A stretch of DNA of 64,000 bases, taken from positions 2,793,001 to 2,857,000 of the forward strand of contig NZ_CP039740.1 in NCBI RefSeq assembly GCF_005153485.1, read 5' to 3'. The notes beneath the pieces are model-generated. The model was not told the origin of the DNA. It saw nothing but the letters and a program-made list of their open reading frames with translations, and did no database searches. Both the position numbers and the translations under genes were made by a program. This document shows, in pieces, positions 56,251 to 63,861 of this stretch. Each line of letters starts with the position of its first letter. Position 1 is the first letter of the stretch. Origin of the DNA: Pseudolabrys sp. FHR47. GTDB lineage: Bacteria > Pseudomonadota > Alphaproteobacteria > Rhizobiales > Xanthobacteraceae.

Positions 56251-57291
56251 ATGACCGCCGTTGCCCCCGATTCCGCCCCGTCGGCGGCCGCCCGCCTGCG
56301 CGCCAGCGTGACCGTCGTCCTGCCCGGCCTCGCCCTCACCTTCGCGATCGCCGCCGCCGCCTTCGGCCTGCGGCTGATCCCGGGCGTCTCGATCCTGAGC
56401 CCGATGATCCTCGCCATCCTCATCGGCATCGCCTTCCACAATCTCGTCGGCACGCCGCTGCGCGCCAAAGCCGGCATCACCTTCTCGCTCCGCCGCATCC
56501 TGCGCTTCGCCATCATCCTGCTCGGGCTGCAACTGACAGCCGCGCAGGTGGCCGAAGTGGGCGCCACCGGGGTCGCCATCATCGTCGTCACCCTGGTGGC
56601 AACGTTTGTCTTCACCAAGTGGTTCGGCGCGCTGATCGGCGTCGACAGCAAGCTCTCCGAGCTGATCGCCGCCGGCACCTCGATCTGCGGCGCCTCCGCG
56701 GTCATCGCGACCAATACGGTGACGCAGGGCCCCGACGAGGACGTCGCTTATGCCGTGGCAAGCGTCACCGTGTTCGGCTCGATCGCCATGTTCGTCTATC
56801 CGCTGCTGCCCGGCCTGTTGCATCTCACGCCGCACGAATACGGCCTGTGGAGCGGCGCTTCGATCCATGAGATCGCGCAGGTGGTCGCCGCCGCCTATCA
56901 GGATGGCGAGCAAGCCGGTTATTTCGGCACCATCGCCAAGCTGTCGCGCGTCATCCTGCTGGCGCCGCTGGTCATCGCGCTCGGCGTCATCGCCAGCCGC
57001 CGTCTCGGCACGGGTAAAGACTTGAGCAAGGCGCCGCCGTTGCCGTGGTTCGTGTTCGGCTTCATCGCGCTCATTATTGTCAACAGCCTCGTCACCATTC
57101 CCGCCGCCGCGAAAGAACTCATCGTGCCGACCACCGCGTTCCTCTTGTCGGTCGCGCTGGCGGCGATGGGGCTGGAAACGGACATCGCCAAACTGAAACG
57201 CAAAGGCTTGCGCCCGCTTCTGCTCGGGCTTGTCGCCTCGCTGTTCATCTCGGCGTTGAGCCTGATCCTGGTGAAGCTCGTCTACGCATGA
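56251..57291 (+). CDS. YeiH family putative sulfate exporter
   Basis: A 346-residue protein with about ten helices ([60 protein letters not shown] and others). The YeiH/UPF0324 signature [16 protein letters not shown] is seen in [16 protein letters not shown]. Substrate is assigned in some annotations as sulfate but is not firmly established. ATG 56251 is chosen because the earliest open ATG at 56176 lies inside the predicted -10 box; 56206 is the other option. A LysR gene follows 7 nt after the stop, and the yeiE-yeiH pairing supports the call. Confidence 0.88.
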   Translation: MTAVAPDSAPSAAARLRASVTVVLPGLALTFAIAAAAFGLRLIPGVSILSPMILAILIGIAFHNLVGTPLRAKAGITFSLRRILRFAIILLGLQLTAAQVAEVGATGVAIIVVTLVATFVFTKWFGALIGVDSKLSELIAAGTSICGASAVIATNTVTQGPDEDVAYAVASVTVFGSIAMFVYPLLPGLLHLTPHEYGLWSGASIHEIAQVVAAAYQDGEQAGYFGTIAKLSRVILLAPLVIALGVIASRRLGTGKDLSKAPPLPWFVFGFIALIIVNSLVTIPAAAKELIVPTTAFLLSVALAAMGLETDIAKLKRKGLRPLLLGLVASLFISALSLILVKLVYA

Positions 57292-57298
57292 TCCGCCC

Positions 57299-58234
57299 AT
57301 GAGCATGACGCTGGAACAACTGCGCATCTTCGTTGCGGTCGCCGAGCGCGAACATGTCACGCAGGCTGCGCGTGCGCTCAACCTCACCCAGTCGGCAGTC
57401 AGCGCTGCGGTGAGCGCGCTGGAGGCTCGTTACGGCGTGCGGCTGTTCGACCGCGTCGGCCGGCGCATCGAACTGACGGAAAGCGGCCGGCTGTTCCTGG
57501 CCGAAGCCCGTGCGGTGCTGGCCCGCGCCGCGGCGGCGGAAAACGTGCTCGCCGATCTGGCGGGCCTCAAGCGCGGCTCGCTTAGCCTGGCCGCCAGCCA
57601 GACCGTCGCCAGCTACTGGATGCCGCCACTGATGGCACGCTACCGCGAAAAATATCCCGGCATCGCCCTCAATCTCACCGTCGGCAACACCGAAACCGTC
57701 GCGGCCATGGTGCGCGACGGCGCGGTCGATCTCGGCTTTGTCGAAGGCGAGATCGATGAGCCGGCCCTGACCGCGATCCCCGTCGCCGACGACCAACTCA
57801 TCGTCGTCACCCGCGCCGACCGGGCCTTGGAGCACCGGCAGCCCAAACGCCGCCAGCCGTTGCGTGCCACCGATCTGAAGGAAATGCGCTGGGTGTTTCG
57901 CGAACGCGGCTCGGCGACGCGCTCGATCTTCGAGGATGCCCTCACTGCTCTTGGCCTCGATCCCGCGACGCTCGACGTCGTGCTCGAACTGCCGAGCAAC
58001 GAAGCGGTCCGTGCCGCGGTCGAGCACGGCGCCGGCGCGGCGGCCCTGTCGAAACTCGCCGTCAACGACGCGCTGGCATCGGGCGCGCTCACCGCGTTGA
58101 ACTTCCCCTTGCCGAAGCGGCAATTCTACGCTGTCCGCCACCGCGAGCGCTGGATCAGCCAGGCCGAGCACGAATTGCTGGCCATGGCGTCGGAAAAAGC
58201 TAGCCCAACGCCGCTTCGTAAGCGTCCGGCTTGA
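57299..58234 (+). CDS. LysR family transcriptional regulator
   Basis: A 311-residue regulator: N-terminal helix-turn-helix (MTLEQLRIFVAVAEREHVTQ, then AARALNLTQSAVSAAVSALE) and a periplasmic-binding-protein-like effector domain. YeiE of E. coli is the neighbour of yeiH, and this gene sits right behind the YeiH-like gene, so a functional link is likely. Its 3' end overlaps the convergent ArsC-like gene by 35 nt. Confidence 0.93.
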   Translation: MSMTLEQLRIFVAVAEREHVTQAARALNLTQSAVSAAVSALEARYGVRLFDRVGRRIELTESGRLFLAEARAVLARAAAAENVLADLAGLKRGSLSLAASQTVASYWMPPLMARYREKYPGIALNLTVGNTETVAAMVRDGAVDLGFVEGEIDEPALTAIPVADDQLIVVTRADRALEHRQPKRRQPLRATDLKEMRWVFRERGSATRSIFEDALTALGLDPATLDVVLELPSNEAVRAAVEHGAGAAALSKLAVNDALASGALTALNFPLPKRQFYAVRHRERWISQAEHELLAMASEKASPTPLRKRPA

Positions 58235-58550
58235 AGCCGACGAGGATTTTCCCGCCGCCGATCTCCAGCACCGGACGCTTGATCATCGATGGCTGCGCCA
58301 GCATCAGCTTGATGGCCTTGGCTTCGGTCAGGCCTTCCTTGTCCTTGTCGGGCAGTTTCTTGAAGGTGGTGCCGGCCTTGTTCAGCAGTGTCTCCCAGCC
58401 GGCCTTCTTCACCCAGCCGGCGAGCTTGTCCTTGTCGATACCGGCGGTCTTATAATCGTGAAAAGCGTACTCGACGCCCTTCTTTTCGAGAAAGGCGCGC
58501 GCCTTCTTCATCGTGTCGCAGTTCTTGATGCCGTAAATGGTGATGGCCAT
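58200..58550 (-). CDS. ArsC/YffB-type thioredoxin-fold protein
   Basis: A 116-residue protein of the ArsC-like family: MAITIYGIKNCDTMKKARAF with C11, then KLAGWVKKAGWETLLNKAGT and the RPVLEIGGGKILVGF block. The single active Cys and absence of the ArsC redox pair point to the YffB/Spx-like side rather than a true arsenate reductase. Converges with the LysR gene and overlaps it by 35 nt. Confidence 0.9.
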   Translation of the reverse strand: MAITIYGIKNCDTMKKARAFLEKKGVEYAFHDYKTAGIDKDKLAGWVKKAGWETLLNKAGTTFKKLPDKDKEGLTEAKAIKLMLAQPSMIKRPVLEIGGGKILVGFKPDAYEAALG

Positions 58551-58551
58551 G

Positions 58552-58935
58552 TCAGAGTACGCTCTCGATATCCGTTAATGCAAAATCGTCGCCGACGTAG
58601 AGCAGCCGGCATGAATGCTCCTTCGCCACGTCGTAAGCGAAGCAGTCGCCGAAATTGAGCGCCGCCGGATGATTGCCTCGGCCCCAGCGAGAATAGATCA
58701 GGGAAATTCGCTCCGCAGTCGACTGCGTGATGGCAATGGCTTGAACTTTCATGCTGCGGCTCAATTCAACCATCTCGCTGCCAACGTTCCGGCGCTGCGA
58801 CACAATAAAGGCTTCGACCAGCGTGCCCGCCGAGATTAGAATGCGGTCTTCCGCCGATAACGCATCGACGCAAGCCTTCCACAATGGTTCGCGGAGAATG
58901 ACGGCCATCAACGCCGACGTATCGACGGCGATCAT
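58552..58935 (-). CDS. vapC: VapC-like PIN-domain toxin
   Basis: A 127-residue PIN domain RNase. Acidic residues that would hold Mg2+ are D5 (VDTSALM), E41, D97 (NFGDCFAYD) and D116/D117 near the end. Its ATG overlaps the antitoxin stop as ATGA, the usual order antitoxin then toxin. Target RNA is unknown. Confidence 0.92.
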   Translation of the reverse strand: MIAVDTSALMAVILREPLWKACVDALSAEDRILISAGTLVEAFIVSQRRNVGSEMVELSRSMKVQAIAITQSTAERISLIYSRWGRGNHPAALNFGDCFAYDVAKEHSCRLLYVGDDFALTDIESVL

Positions 58936-59189
58936 TTCGGCAGGCCGTCGTCGTCATAGAGGAAGTCCTGGCTACGCGCGGCATCAGGTCCCGGAAGGGC
59001 CTTGGCGCTCGCGCGCTCGCTGATGTCTTCGAGAATCTTTCGTTTCTCTTCGGCCGTCGGCTGGTGCTCGACCGGCACAAGGCGAACCGCCGGCTGGCCG
59101 TGACGTGTCAGTACGATCTCCTCGCCGGCTTCGGCGCGGCGGACGAGTTCGGTCAGTTGGCCTTTGGCTTCGGTGACTGGGACTCGCAA
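58932..59189 (-). CDS. vapB: VapB/Phd-type antitoxin
   Basis: An 85-residue protein starting LRVPVTEAKGQLTELVRRAE, the Phd/YefM-type DNA-binding fold, with VLTRHGQPAVRLVP and a C-terminal acidic toxin-binding tail. The start is TTG at 59189 with GGAG about 9 nt before it; no ATG gives this N-terminus. An inverted repeat at 59221-59235 just upstream is the likely autoregulatory site. Confidence 0.85.
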   Translation of the reverse strand: MRVPVTEAKGQLTELVRRAEAGEEIVLTRHGQPAVRLVPVEHQPTAEEKRKILEDISERASAKALPGPDAARSQDFLYDDDGLPK

Positions 59190-59220
59190 GGGACTATGCT
59201 CCGATCAGGCTCGCAATTTA

Positions 59221-59235
59221 GACCATTGAATGGTC
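59221..59235. promoter_or_regulatory. Inverted repeat upstream of vapB, candidate operator
   Basis: GACCATT-G-AATGGTC, a perfect 7-bp-arm palindrome, 32 bp from the vapB start on its promoter side. Confidence 0.5.
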
Positions 59236-59268
59236 CATTTCAACGCGGCTGCGGCAACCTGTCATATA

Positions 59269-59288
59269 ACTTAGGTCTTTACCTAAGT
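59269..59288. promoter_or_regulatory. Inverted repeat upstream of the first ArsR gene, candidate operator
   Basis: ACTTAGGT-CTTT-ACCTAAGT, perfect 8-bp arms with a 4-bp spacer, ending 24 bp before the ArsR ATG at 59313. Well placed for autorepression of the arsR-SRPBCC pair. Confidence 0.6.
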
Positions 59289-59312
59289 ATCGAACAATCA
59301 TAAGGTCCCTCC

Positions 59313-59678
59313 ATGACGCCGGCGACCACACCACATCATGCAACCGCCACCGCGATCGACGGCGTGTTCCGCGCGCTCTCCGATCCGACGCGCCGCGACG
59401 TGCTGGAGCGCCTGAGCGCGAAGCCCGCCTCGATGAGCGATCTCGCCGCGCCCTACCGTATGGCGCTGCCGTCATTCCTCGAACACATGAAGGTGCTCGA
59501 AGGTTGCGGCCTCGTGCGCTCGGAGAAGAAAGGCCGCGTGCGCACCTACGCACTGGCACCGGAGAATTTCAAAATTGCCGAAGACTGGCTCGGCAGACAA
59601 AGAAAGCTGTGGGAGCGAAGGCTCGATCAGCTCGACGCATACCTACTCGAAATGAAAAGCAAGGGAGATACGAAATGA
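59313..59678 (+). CDS. ArsR family transcriptional regulator (first copy)
   Basis: A 121-residue winged-helix regulator: [20 protein letters not shown], then [19 protein letters not shown] and [19 protein letters not shown]. It lacks the metal-binding cysteines of classical ArsR, so it probably senses something else or relies on protein context. Its stop overlaps the next gene's ATG (ATGA at 59675), a translationally coupled pair common with SRPBCC proteins. Confidence 0.93.
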   Translation: MTPATTPHHATATAIDGVFRALSDPTRRDVLERLSAKPASMSDLAAPYRMALPSFLEHMKVLEGCGLVRSEKKGRVRTYALAPENFKIAEDWLGRQRKLWERRLDQLDAYLLEMKSKGDTK

Positions 59679-60166
59679 CGTCACTGCCGTTCAAGACCGA
59701 TCCGAAGCTCGACCTCGTGCTCGAGCGCAATATCGATGTGCCGGTCGATCTGGTCTGGAAGGCGTGGACGACGCCGGAGCATCTCAAGCACTGGTTTTGC
59801 CCCAAGCCGTGGATGGTGACGGAATGCGAGATCGACCTGCGGCCGGGCGGAATCTTCCGCTCGATCATGCGCGGCCCCGAAGGCCAGGAGTTCGAAAACA
59901 TCGGCTGCTATCTCGAGGTCGTGCCCAACAAGAAGCTCGTCTTCACCGACACGCTGCTGCCGGGCTACCGGCCTGCTGCCAATCCATTCTTCACCGCATA
60001 CCTACTGCTCGACGGTAACGGCGAGCGCACCCGCTACACCGCGGTTGCGATGCACGGCAACGAGGACGCGCGCAAGAAACACGAGGACATGGGCTTCCAT
60101 GACGGCTGGGGCACCGTGGTGACGCAGATGGTCGCCTTCATCAAGGCCGGCTTCAAGCCGACCTGA
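59675..60166 (+). CDS. SRPBCC (AHSA1-like) domain protein (first copy)
   Basis: A 163-residue START/Bet v1-like protein: [36 protein letters not shown], and the C-terminal [16 protein letters not shown], all typical of the AHSA1 family. ATG 59675 overlaps the ArsR stop; longer open frames upstream lie inside arsR. The ligand is unknown. A bidirectional hairpin follows. Confidence 0.92.
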   Translation: MTSLPFKTDPKLDLVLERNIDVPVDLVWKAWTTPEHLKHWFCPKPWMVTECEIDLRPGGIFRSIMRGPEGQEFENIGCYLEVVPNKKLVFTDTLLPGYRPAANPFFTAYLLLDGNGERTRYTAVAMHGNEDARKKHEDMGFHDGWGTVVTQMVAFIKAGFKPT

Positions 60167-60176
60167 GCCGCATGAA

Positions 60177-60203
60177 GAGACGCCCGCGCAAGGCGGGCGT
60201 CTC
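60177..60203. terminator. Hairpin between convergent SRPBCC and hydrolase genes
   Basis: Stem GAGACGCCCGC/GCGGGCGTCTC, 11 bp, with a 5-nt loop; no clear U-run on either side. Likely a two-way terminator. Confidence 0.6.
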
Positions 60204-60222
60204 CATTCATCAACCTTCGATC

Positions 60223-61077
60223 TCAGGCCTTGAAGAAGGCCAGCAGATCCTTGTTGATGACGTCGGCGTGCGTCGTCGCCATGCCGTGCGGGAAACCCTT
60301 GTAGGTCTTGAGCTCACCCTTCTTCAGCAGCTTGACCGCAAGCAGAGCCGAGTCGGCGATCGGCACGATCTGGTCGTCTTCGCCATGCATCACCAAGGTC
60401 GGCACCTCGATTTTCTTGAGGTCGTCGGTAAAGTCGGTTTCCGAGAAGGCCTTGATACAGTCGTAATGCGCCTTGGCGCCGCCCATCATGCCCTGCCGCC
60501 ACCAGTTGTCGATCACGCCCTGCGACACCACCGCGCCCGGACGGTTGAAGCCGTAGAACGGGCCGGCCGGAACGTCGCGGAAAAATTGCGCGCGGTTGCT
60601 TGCGGTCGCGGTGCGGAAACCGTCGAACACGTCGAGCGGCAAGCCGCCCGGATTGGCAGCGGTCTTGAGCATGATCGGCGGCACGGCGCCGAGCAGCGCG
60701 GCCTTGGCGACGCGGCCATTGCCGCCATACTGCGCGACATAACGCGCGACTTCACCGCCGCCGGTCGAATGGCCGACGTGGATGGCGTTCTTCAGGCCGA
60801 GATGCGCGGCCAGTGCGTCGACGTCGGCGGCATAGGTGTCCATTTCATTGCCGGTGTCGGTCTGGCTGGAGCGCCCGTGGCCGCGGCGGTCGTGGGCGAT
60901 GACGCGGTAGCCCTCGCCGAGGAAAAACAGCATCTGAGCGTCCCAGTCGTCGGCGCTCAGCGGCCAGCCGTGATGAAAAACGATGGGCTGGGCGGTCTTC
61001 GAGCCCCAGTCCTTGTAGAAGATTGTGGTGCCGTCCTTGACGGTTATGTAGCCGCCGCCCGCATTGGTCTCGCTCAC
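60223..61077 (-). CDS. Alpha/beta hydrolase (haloperoxidase/non-haem chloroperoxidase-like)
   Basis: About 284 residues. The oxyanion region [14 protein letters not shown], the nucleophile Ser in [12 protein letters not shown], the GEDDQIVP acidic element and a C-terminal His in FPHGMATTH form the catalytic triad of the chloroperoxidase-like hydrolases. GTG 61077 is chosen because GGAGAG lies 4 nt before it; ATG 61089 is in frame but has no ribosome site. Divergent from an OhrR-type regulator across a region with two TATCGCGATATCT boxes. Confidence 0.92.
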   Translation of the reverse strand: MSETNAGGGYITVKDGTTIFYKDWGSKTAQPIVFHHGWPLSADDWDAQMLFFLGEGYRVIAHDRRGHGRSSQTDTGNEMDTYAADVDALAAHLGLKNAIHVGHSTGGGEVARYVAQYGGNGRVAKAALLGAVPPIMLKTAANPGGLPLDVFDGFRTATASNRAQFFRDVPAGPFYGFNRPGAVVSQGVIDNWWRQGMMGGAKAHYDCIKAFSETDFTDDLKKIEVPTLVMHGEDDQIVPIADSALLAVKLLKKGELKTYKGFPHGMATTHADVINKDLLAFFKA

Positions 61078-61109
61078 AACACTCTCCATTTTGTTACTGC
61101 GATATTTAT

Positions 61110-61122
61110 TATCGCGATATCT
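61110..61122. promoter_or_regulatory. Candidate OhrR/MarR operator, box 1
   Basis: TATCGCGATATCT, with a perfect TATCGCGATA core, identical to the box at 61162-61174 and exactly 52 bp away (about five helical turns). It lies between the divergent hydrolase and MarR genes. Confidence 0.65.
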
Positions 61123-61161
61123 TTTTCTAGCGCGCATCGCCGCATCGGTCAAGATAATATT

Positions 61162-61174
61162 TATCGCGATATCT
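61162..61174. promoter_or_regulatory. Candidate OhrR/MarR operator, box 2
   Basis: Second identical TATCGCGATATCT box, in the same orientation, 77 bp before the MarR GTG. The sequence around both boxes is A/T-rich (ATATTTAT), unlike the GC-rich surroundings. Confidence 0.65.
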
Positions 61175-61250
61175 ATTTGCGCGGAGCCACAGACTGTCAT
61201 ACCTTCGTCGCAAGCGGCCGCTCCGCGCCGCGCAAAGGGAACCGCCGGCC

Positions 61251-61706
61251 GTGCACCGTCCGCTCGACGAACACTTCTGCTTCACGCTTTACGCCACCAG
61301 TATGGCAGTTACGCGAACCTACAAACCGATGCTCGACGAGCTAGGCATCACCTACCCGCAATATCTGATGCTGACGGCGCTGGCCGAGCAAAACGGAATG
61401 ACCATCGGCGCCATTGCCGCCCGTCTGGGGCTCGAGTCCAGCACGGTGACGCCCCCGGTGAAGCGGCTGGAGCAAGCCGGCTTCGTTCACCGCAAGCGCA
61501 GCAGCACCGACGAACGGCAGGTGACCGTGCACCTGACCGCTGCCGGCCGCGCGCTGCTCACAAAGTGCAAATGTCTCGGCGATACGCTGATCGAGAATTC
61601 CGGCGTCAGCGAAAGCCAGCTCGCGAGCCTCAATCGTCAGCTCCAGAAGATCCACCGGACGCTGTGCGACAAGCTCGACGCCGGCGCCAGGCCCCGGCCC
61701 AGCTGA
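61251..61706 (+). CDS. MarR family regulator of the OhrR (organic-peroxide-sensing) type
   Basis: A 151-residue MarR protein. The N-terminus [14 protein letters not shown] closely resembles OhrR proteins, placing C10 as the peroxide-sensing cysteine, followed by [17 protein letters not shown] and the wing [13 protein letters not shown]. The start is GTG 61251 with AAAGGGA upstream. OhrR usually controls ohr; here the divergent gene is an alpha/beta hydrolase and no ohr is in the window. The stop abuts the stop of the convergent small membrane gene (TGATCA). Confidence 0.9.
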   Translation: MHRPLDEHFCFTLYATSMAVTRTYKPMLDELGITYPQYLMLTALAEQNGMTIGAIAARLGLESSTVTPPVKRLEQAGFVHRKRSSTDERQVTVHLTAAGRALLTKCKCLGDTLIENSGVSESQLASLNRQLQKIHRTLCDKLDAGARPRPS

Positions 61707-61979
61707 TCAACCACGCTGGATAAGCCGCAGCCACGGCCCGGCGTGGAACAGGCTCATCAACGCATACATCATTGCCATGCCGTCCATGGGCGAACCGCCA
61801 CCCAGATATGTGCACAGCATATCGGCCGGTCCGCCGAACGCACCGGTCCACAATGCCATTAGCGCGACGACCGGCGCAGCCGCTAAGCTTAGCAGTCGGA
61901 CGATGTCAGGAGCGGCATCGCCGCTCCCGAGCCGGTCGCGCCCAGGTCCGATCGCCGACCGCGCGGTCCATCGCCTCAC
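61707..61979 (-). CDS. Small membrane protein coupled to DUF899 gene
   Basis: About 90 residues. GTG 61979 overlaps the DUF899 stop as GTGA; that start is not reported by ATG-based searches. Two hydrophobic segments are seen: LLSLAAAPVVALMALWTGAF and, after a GGGSPMDG turn, MAMMYALMSLFHAGPWLRL. I do not recognise a family. The coupling suggests a stoichiometric role with the DUF899 protein. Confidence 0.65.
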   Translation of the reverse strand: MRRWTARSAIGPGRDRLGSGDAAPDIVRLLSLAAAPVVALMALWTGAFGGPADMLCTYLGGGSPMDGMAMMYALMSLFHAGPWLRLIQRG

Positions 61980-62725
61980 CCGCGCGCCTGCGCGCCGCAA
62001 CACGATGCAGCATTCGCCGTGCCGGACTCGTAACGGTCGTGGTGACGCACCCATGCCATCGTGAACGGCAGGTTCTGCTCGTCGCGACCCTTCGGCGTCA
62101 GGTCGAGCATGCGATAGGTACCCATCATCACTTCGACGCCGCGGCCATAGGTCGAATAAGTGTGGAAGAGGTTGCCGTTCTCGTCCTTGATGAACACGCT
62201 GACGCCGGGCAATTCGTCGCGGACAAAGGGCGAGGTGCCGTAATTGTACACCGGCGAACCCTTGGCAACCTCGTCCGGCGTGAAGCTGACGCGGAAGTCG
62301 TAGTTAAAGCTCGTACCGCCCGACGACAGCCACTTGAACTTCCAGCCCATGCGCCGCTTGAAGCGCACGATCGCGTCGTAAGGCGCGCGCGAGATGGCGA
62401 CGAACGTGACGTCGCGTTGCGCGAGGTGCGGGATCATGCCGTCGCTATGGTCGGCCATGTAGGAGCAGCTCTTGCAGCCCTCCTCCCAGCCCGGCGCCAG
62501 CATGAAATGCTGCACCATGAGCTGGCGACGGCCGGCGAACAGATCGGAGAGTGTCTCATGGCCGTCCGGCCCTTCGAACACATAGTCCTTCTCGACCTTG
62601 ACCCAAGGCAGTTGGCGGCGCAATTGCGCGACCTGGTCGCTGTGCCGCATCAGTTCCTTCTCTTCATCGAGCAACGCCATGCGCTGCTTCAGCCAGTCTT
62701 CGCGCGATACAATATGTTCACTCAT
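61976..62725 (-). CDS. DUF899 family thioredoxin-like protein
   Basis: A 249-residue protein whose CxxC motif (C84-K-S-C87 in GWEEGCKSCSYMAD) is the DUF899 landmark, in a thioredoxin-fold context; further cysteines lie at the C-terminus (AASCCGAQ). Blocks VAISRAPYDAIVRFKRRMGW and VFIKDENGNLFHTYSTYGRG support the family. No function is firmly known. It lies between a small membrane protein and an ArsR-SRPBCC pair, a context seen elsewhere for DUF899. Confidence 0.9.
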   Translation of the reverse strand: MSEHIVSREDWLKQRMALLDEEKELMRHSDQVAQLRRQLPWVKVEKDYVFEGPDGHETLSDLFAGRRQLMVQHFMLAPGWEEGCKSCSYMADHSDGMIPHLAQRDVTFVAISRAPYDAIVRFKRRMGWKFKWLSSGGTSFNYDFRVSFTPDEVAKGSPVYNYGTSPFVRDELPGVSVFIKDENGNLFHTYSTYGRGVEVMMGTYRMLDLTPKGRDEQNLPFTMAWVRHHDRYESGTANAASCCGAQARG

Positions 62726-62757
62726 GACTCTTCTCCAGTCTCGCTTGCGGTCTCAGG

Positions 62758-63291
62758 TCACTTCGGTAGACGCTTGGCGTATTCAGCTTTGAGCTTGACC
62801 CAGCTATCCCAGAACGGCTCGGCTTTCAGGCCGCGCATCTTCGCCACCAGAATATCGAGATGGGCGTGCCAGCCGGGGCCTACCATGAACATGATGCCGG
62901 GATCCGGCATACGGCGATGAACGAGCGTCAGCAGCACTTCGTCCCCTTGCGGCGTGAGGGTAAATGTCACCTCGCCATGCTTGCCGAATGTGTAAGACAG
63001 AATGTGCGGCGGATCGTATTCGAGAAGTTCGCAGACCGCGCTGTGCTGGTCGCCGAATCCATCGGGCCGCTTACCCGGCGGATCGGTGAGTTCGTCGTTG
63101 CGCCAGGTGAGTTCGAATTCGGTGCCGGCCTTCGTCGCCATGTCGCCTGACGCCAGCCACTGCCGGCGCAGATCGCTTCTTGTCAGGTAATCCCAGACCC
63201 GCTCGATCGGCCCAGGCAATACGCGCTCGATTTTCAGCGTCGCCGGCTCGATCACTTCGCCATAGCTGCCAGGAAGCATGATGTCGGTCAT
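62758..63291 (-). CDS. SRPBCC (AHSA1-like) domain protein (second copy)
   Basis: A 177-residue START-like protein: LKIERVLPGPIERVWDYLTR, MATKAGTEFELTWRNDEL, and the C-terminal GWHAHLDILVAKMRGL. ATG 63291 overlaps the ArsR stop (ATGA), the same coupling as in the first pair. The sequence differs clearly from the first copy, so it is not a recent duplicate. Confidence 0.92.
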   Translation of the reverse strand: MTDIMLPGSYGEVIEPATLKIERVLPGPIERVWDYLTRSDLRRQWLASGDMATKAGTEFELTWRNDELTDPPGKRPDGFGDQHSAVCELLEYDPPHILSYTFGKHGEVTFTLTPQGDEVLLTLVHRRMPDPGIMFMVGPGWHAHLDILVAKMRGLKAEPFWDSWVKLKAEYAKRLPK

Positions 63292-63677
63292 GGACGCGGT
63301 CCCTTCTTCTTGTCGGTACGTGGTTTGCCAGCGGCGACTGGCTTGCGCGCGTCGTCCGCACGCAACAGGTTTTCGAGAATGTCGAGACGGCTGAGCCAGA
63401 AGCGCTCGTAATGGCCGAGCCATTCATGAGCGCTCGCCAACGGGCCGGGTTCGAGACGGCACATGTGCGTTCGTCCCTTCACTTCGCGGCGGATAAGCCC
63501 CGCGCCTTCCAGCACCTTGATGTGTTTGGAGGCCGCGGCGAGCGAGATCGAAAACGGTTCGGCCAGTTGGCCGACCGAGCGCTCGCCGGCGGCGAGGTCA
63601 CGCAACATCTGCCGGCGCGTAGCGTCGCCGAGGGCGTGAAAAACGGTGTCGAGCTGAGGCGCCAATAATTCAACCAT
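63288..63677 (-). CDS. ArsR family transcriptional regulator (second copy)
   Basis: A 129-residue winged-helix regulator: DTVFHALGDATRRQMLRDLA, then RSVGQLAEPFSISLAAASKH and IKVLEGAGLIRREVKGR. Basic tail ends KPRTDKKKGPRP. No metal-binding Cys pair. Two inverted repeats (63668-63687 and 63709-63724) lie at its start, the first overlapping the ATG. Confidence 0.93.
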   Translation of the reverse strand: MVELLAPQLDTVFHALGDATRRQMLRDLAAGERSVGQLAEPFSISLAAASKHIKVLEGAGLIRREVKGRTHMCRLEPGPLASAHEWLGHYERFWLSRLDILENLLRADDARKPVAAGKPRTDKKKGPRP

Positions 63678-63687
63678 ACGGTTGAAT
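63668..63687. promoter_or_regulatory. Inverted repeat over the second ArsR start codon
   Basis: ATTCAACC-ATAC-GGTTGAAT, perfect 8-bp arms; the ATG at 63677-63675 lies inside it. A bound repressor would block translation initiation sequences or the start of transcription directly. Confidence 0.65.
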
Positions 63688-63708
63688 ATAGACCGACCGA
63701 AGGATTAG

Positions 63709-63724
63709 TCAACCGGTTGGTTGA
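63709..63724. promoter_or_regulatory. Second inverted repeat upstream of the second ArsR gene
   Basis: TCAACC-GGTT-GGTTGA, the same half-site spaced as in the first repeat, centred 39 bp away. Twin sites suggest cooperative binding. Confidence 0.65.
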
Positions 63725-63861
63725 ATATTTTCGGCGAATACCCAAACTCTGAACCGACGGCCTGGCGGCGCCGCGGTCGCTCAAGAACGAGAATGCCCGC
63801 CCGGAGACCTCCGTGGCCTATTTCGCCGTCGGCACTACCGGCACGTCGTCGTAGCGCGACG

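Noticed and set aside
60172..61344. A 390-codon plus-strand frame over the alpha/beta hydrolase and its promoter
   Set aside because: Antisense to the hydrolase and runs through both operator boxes.
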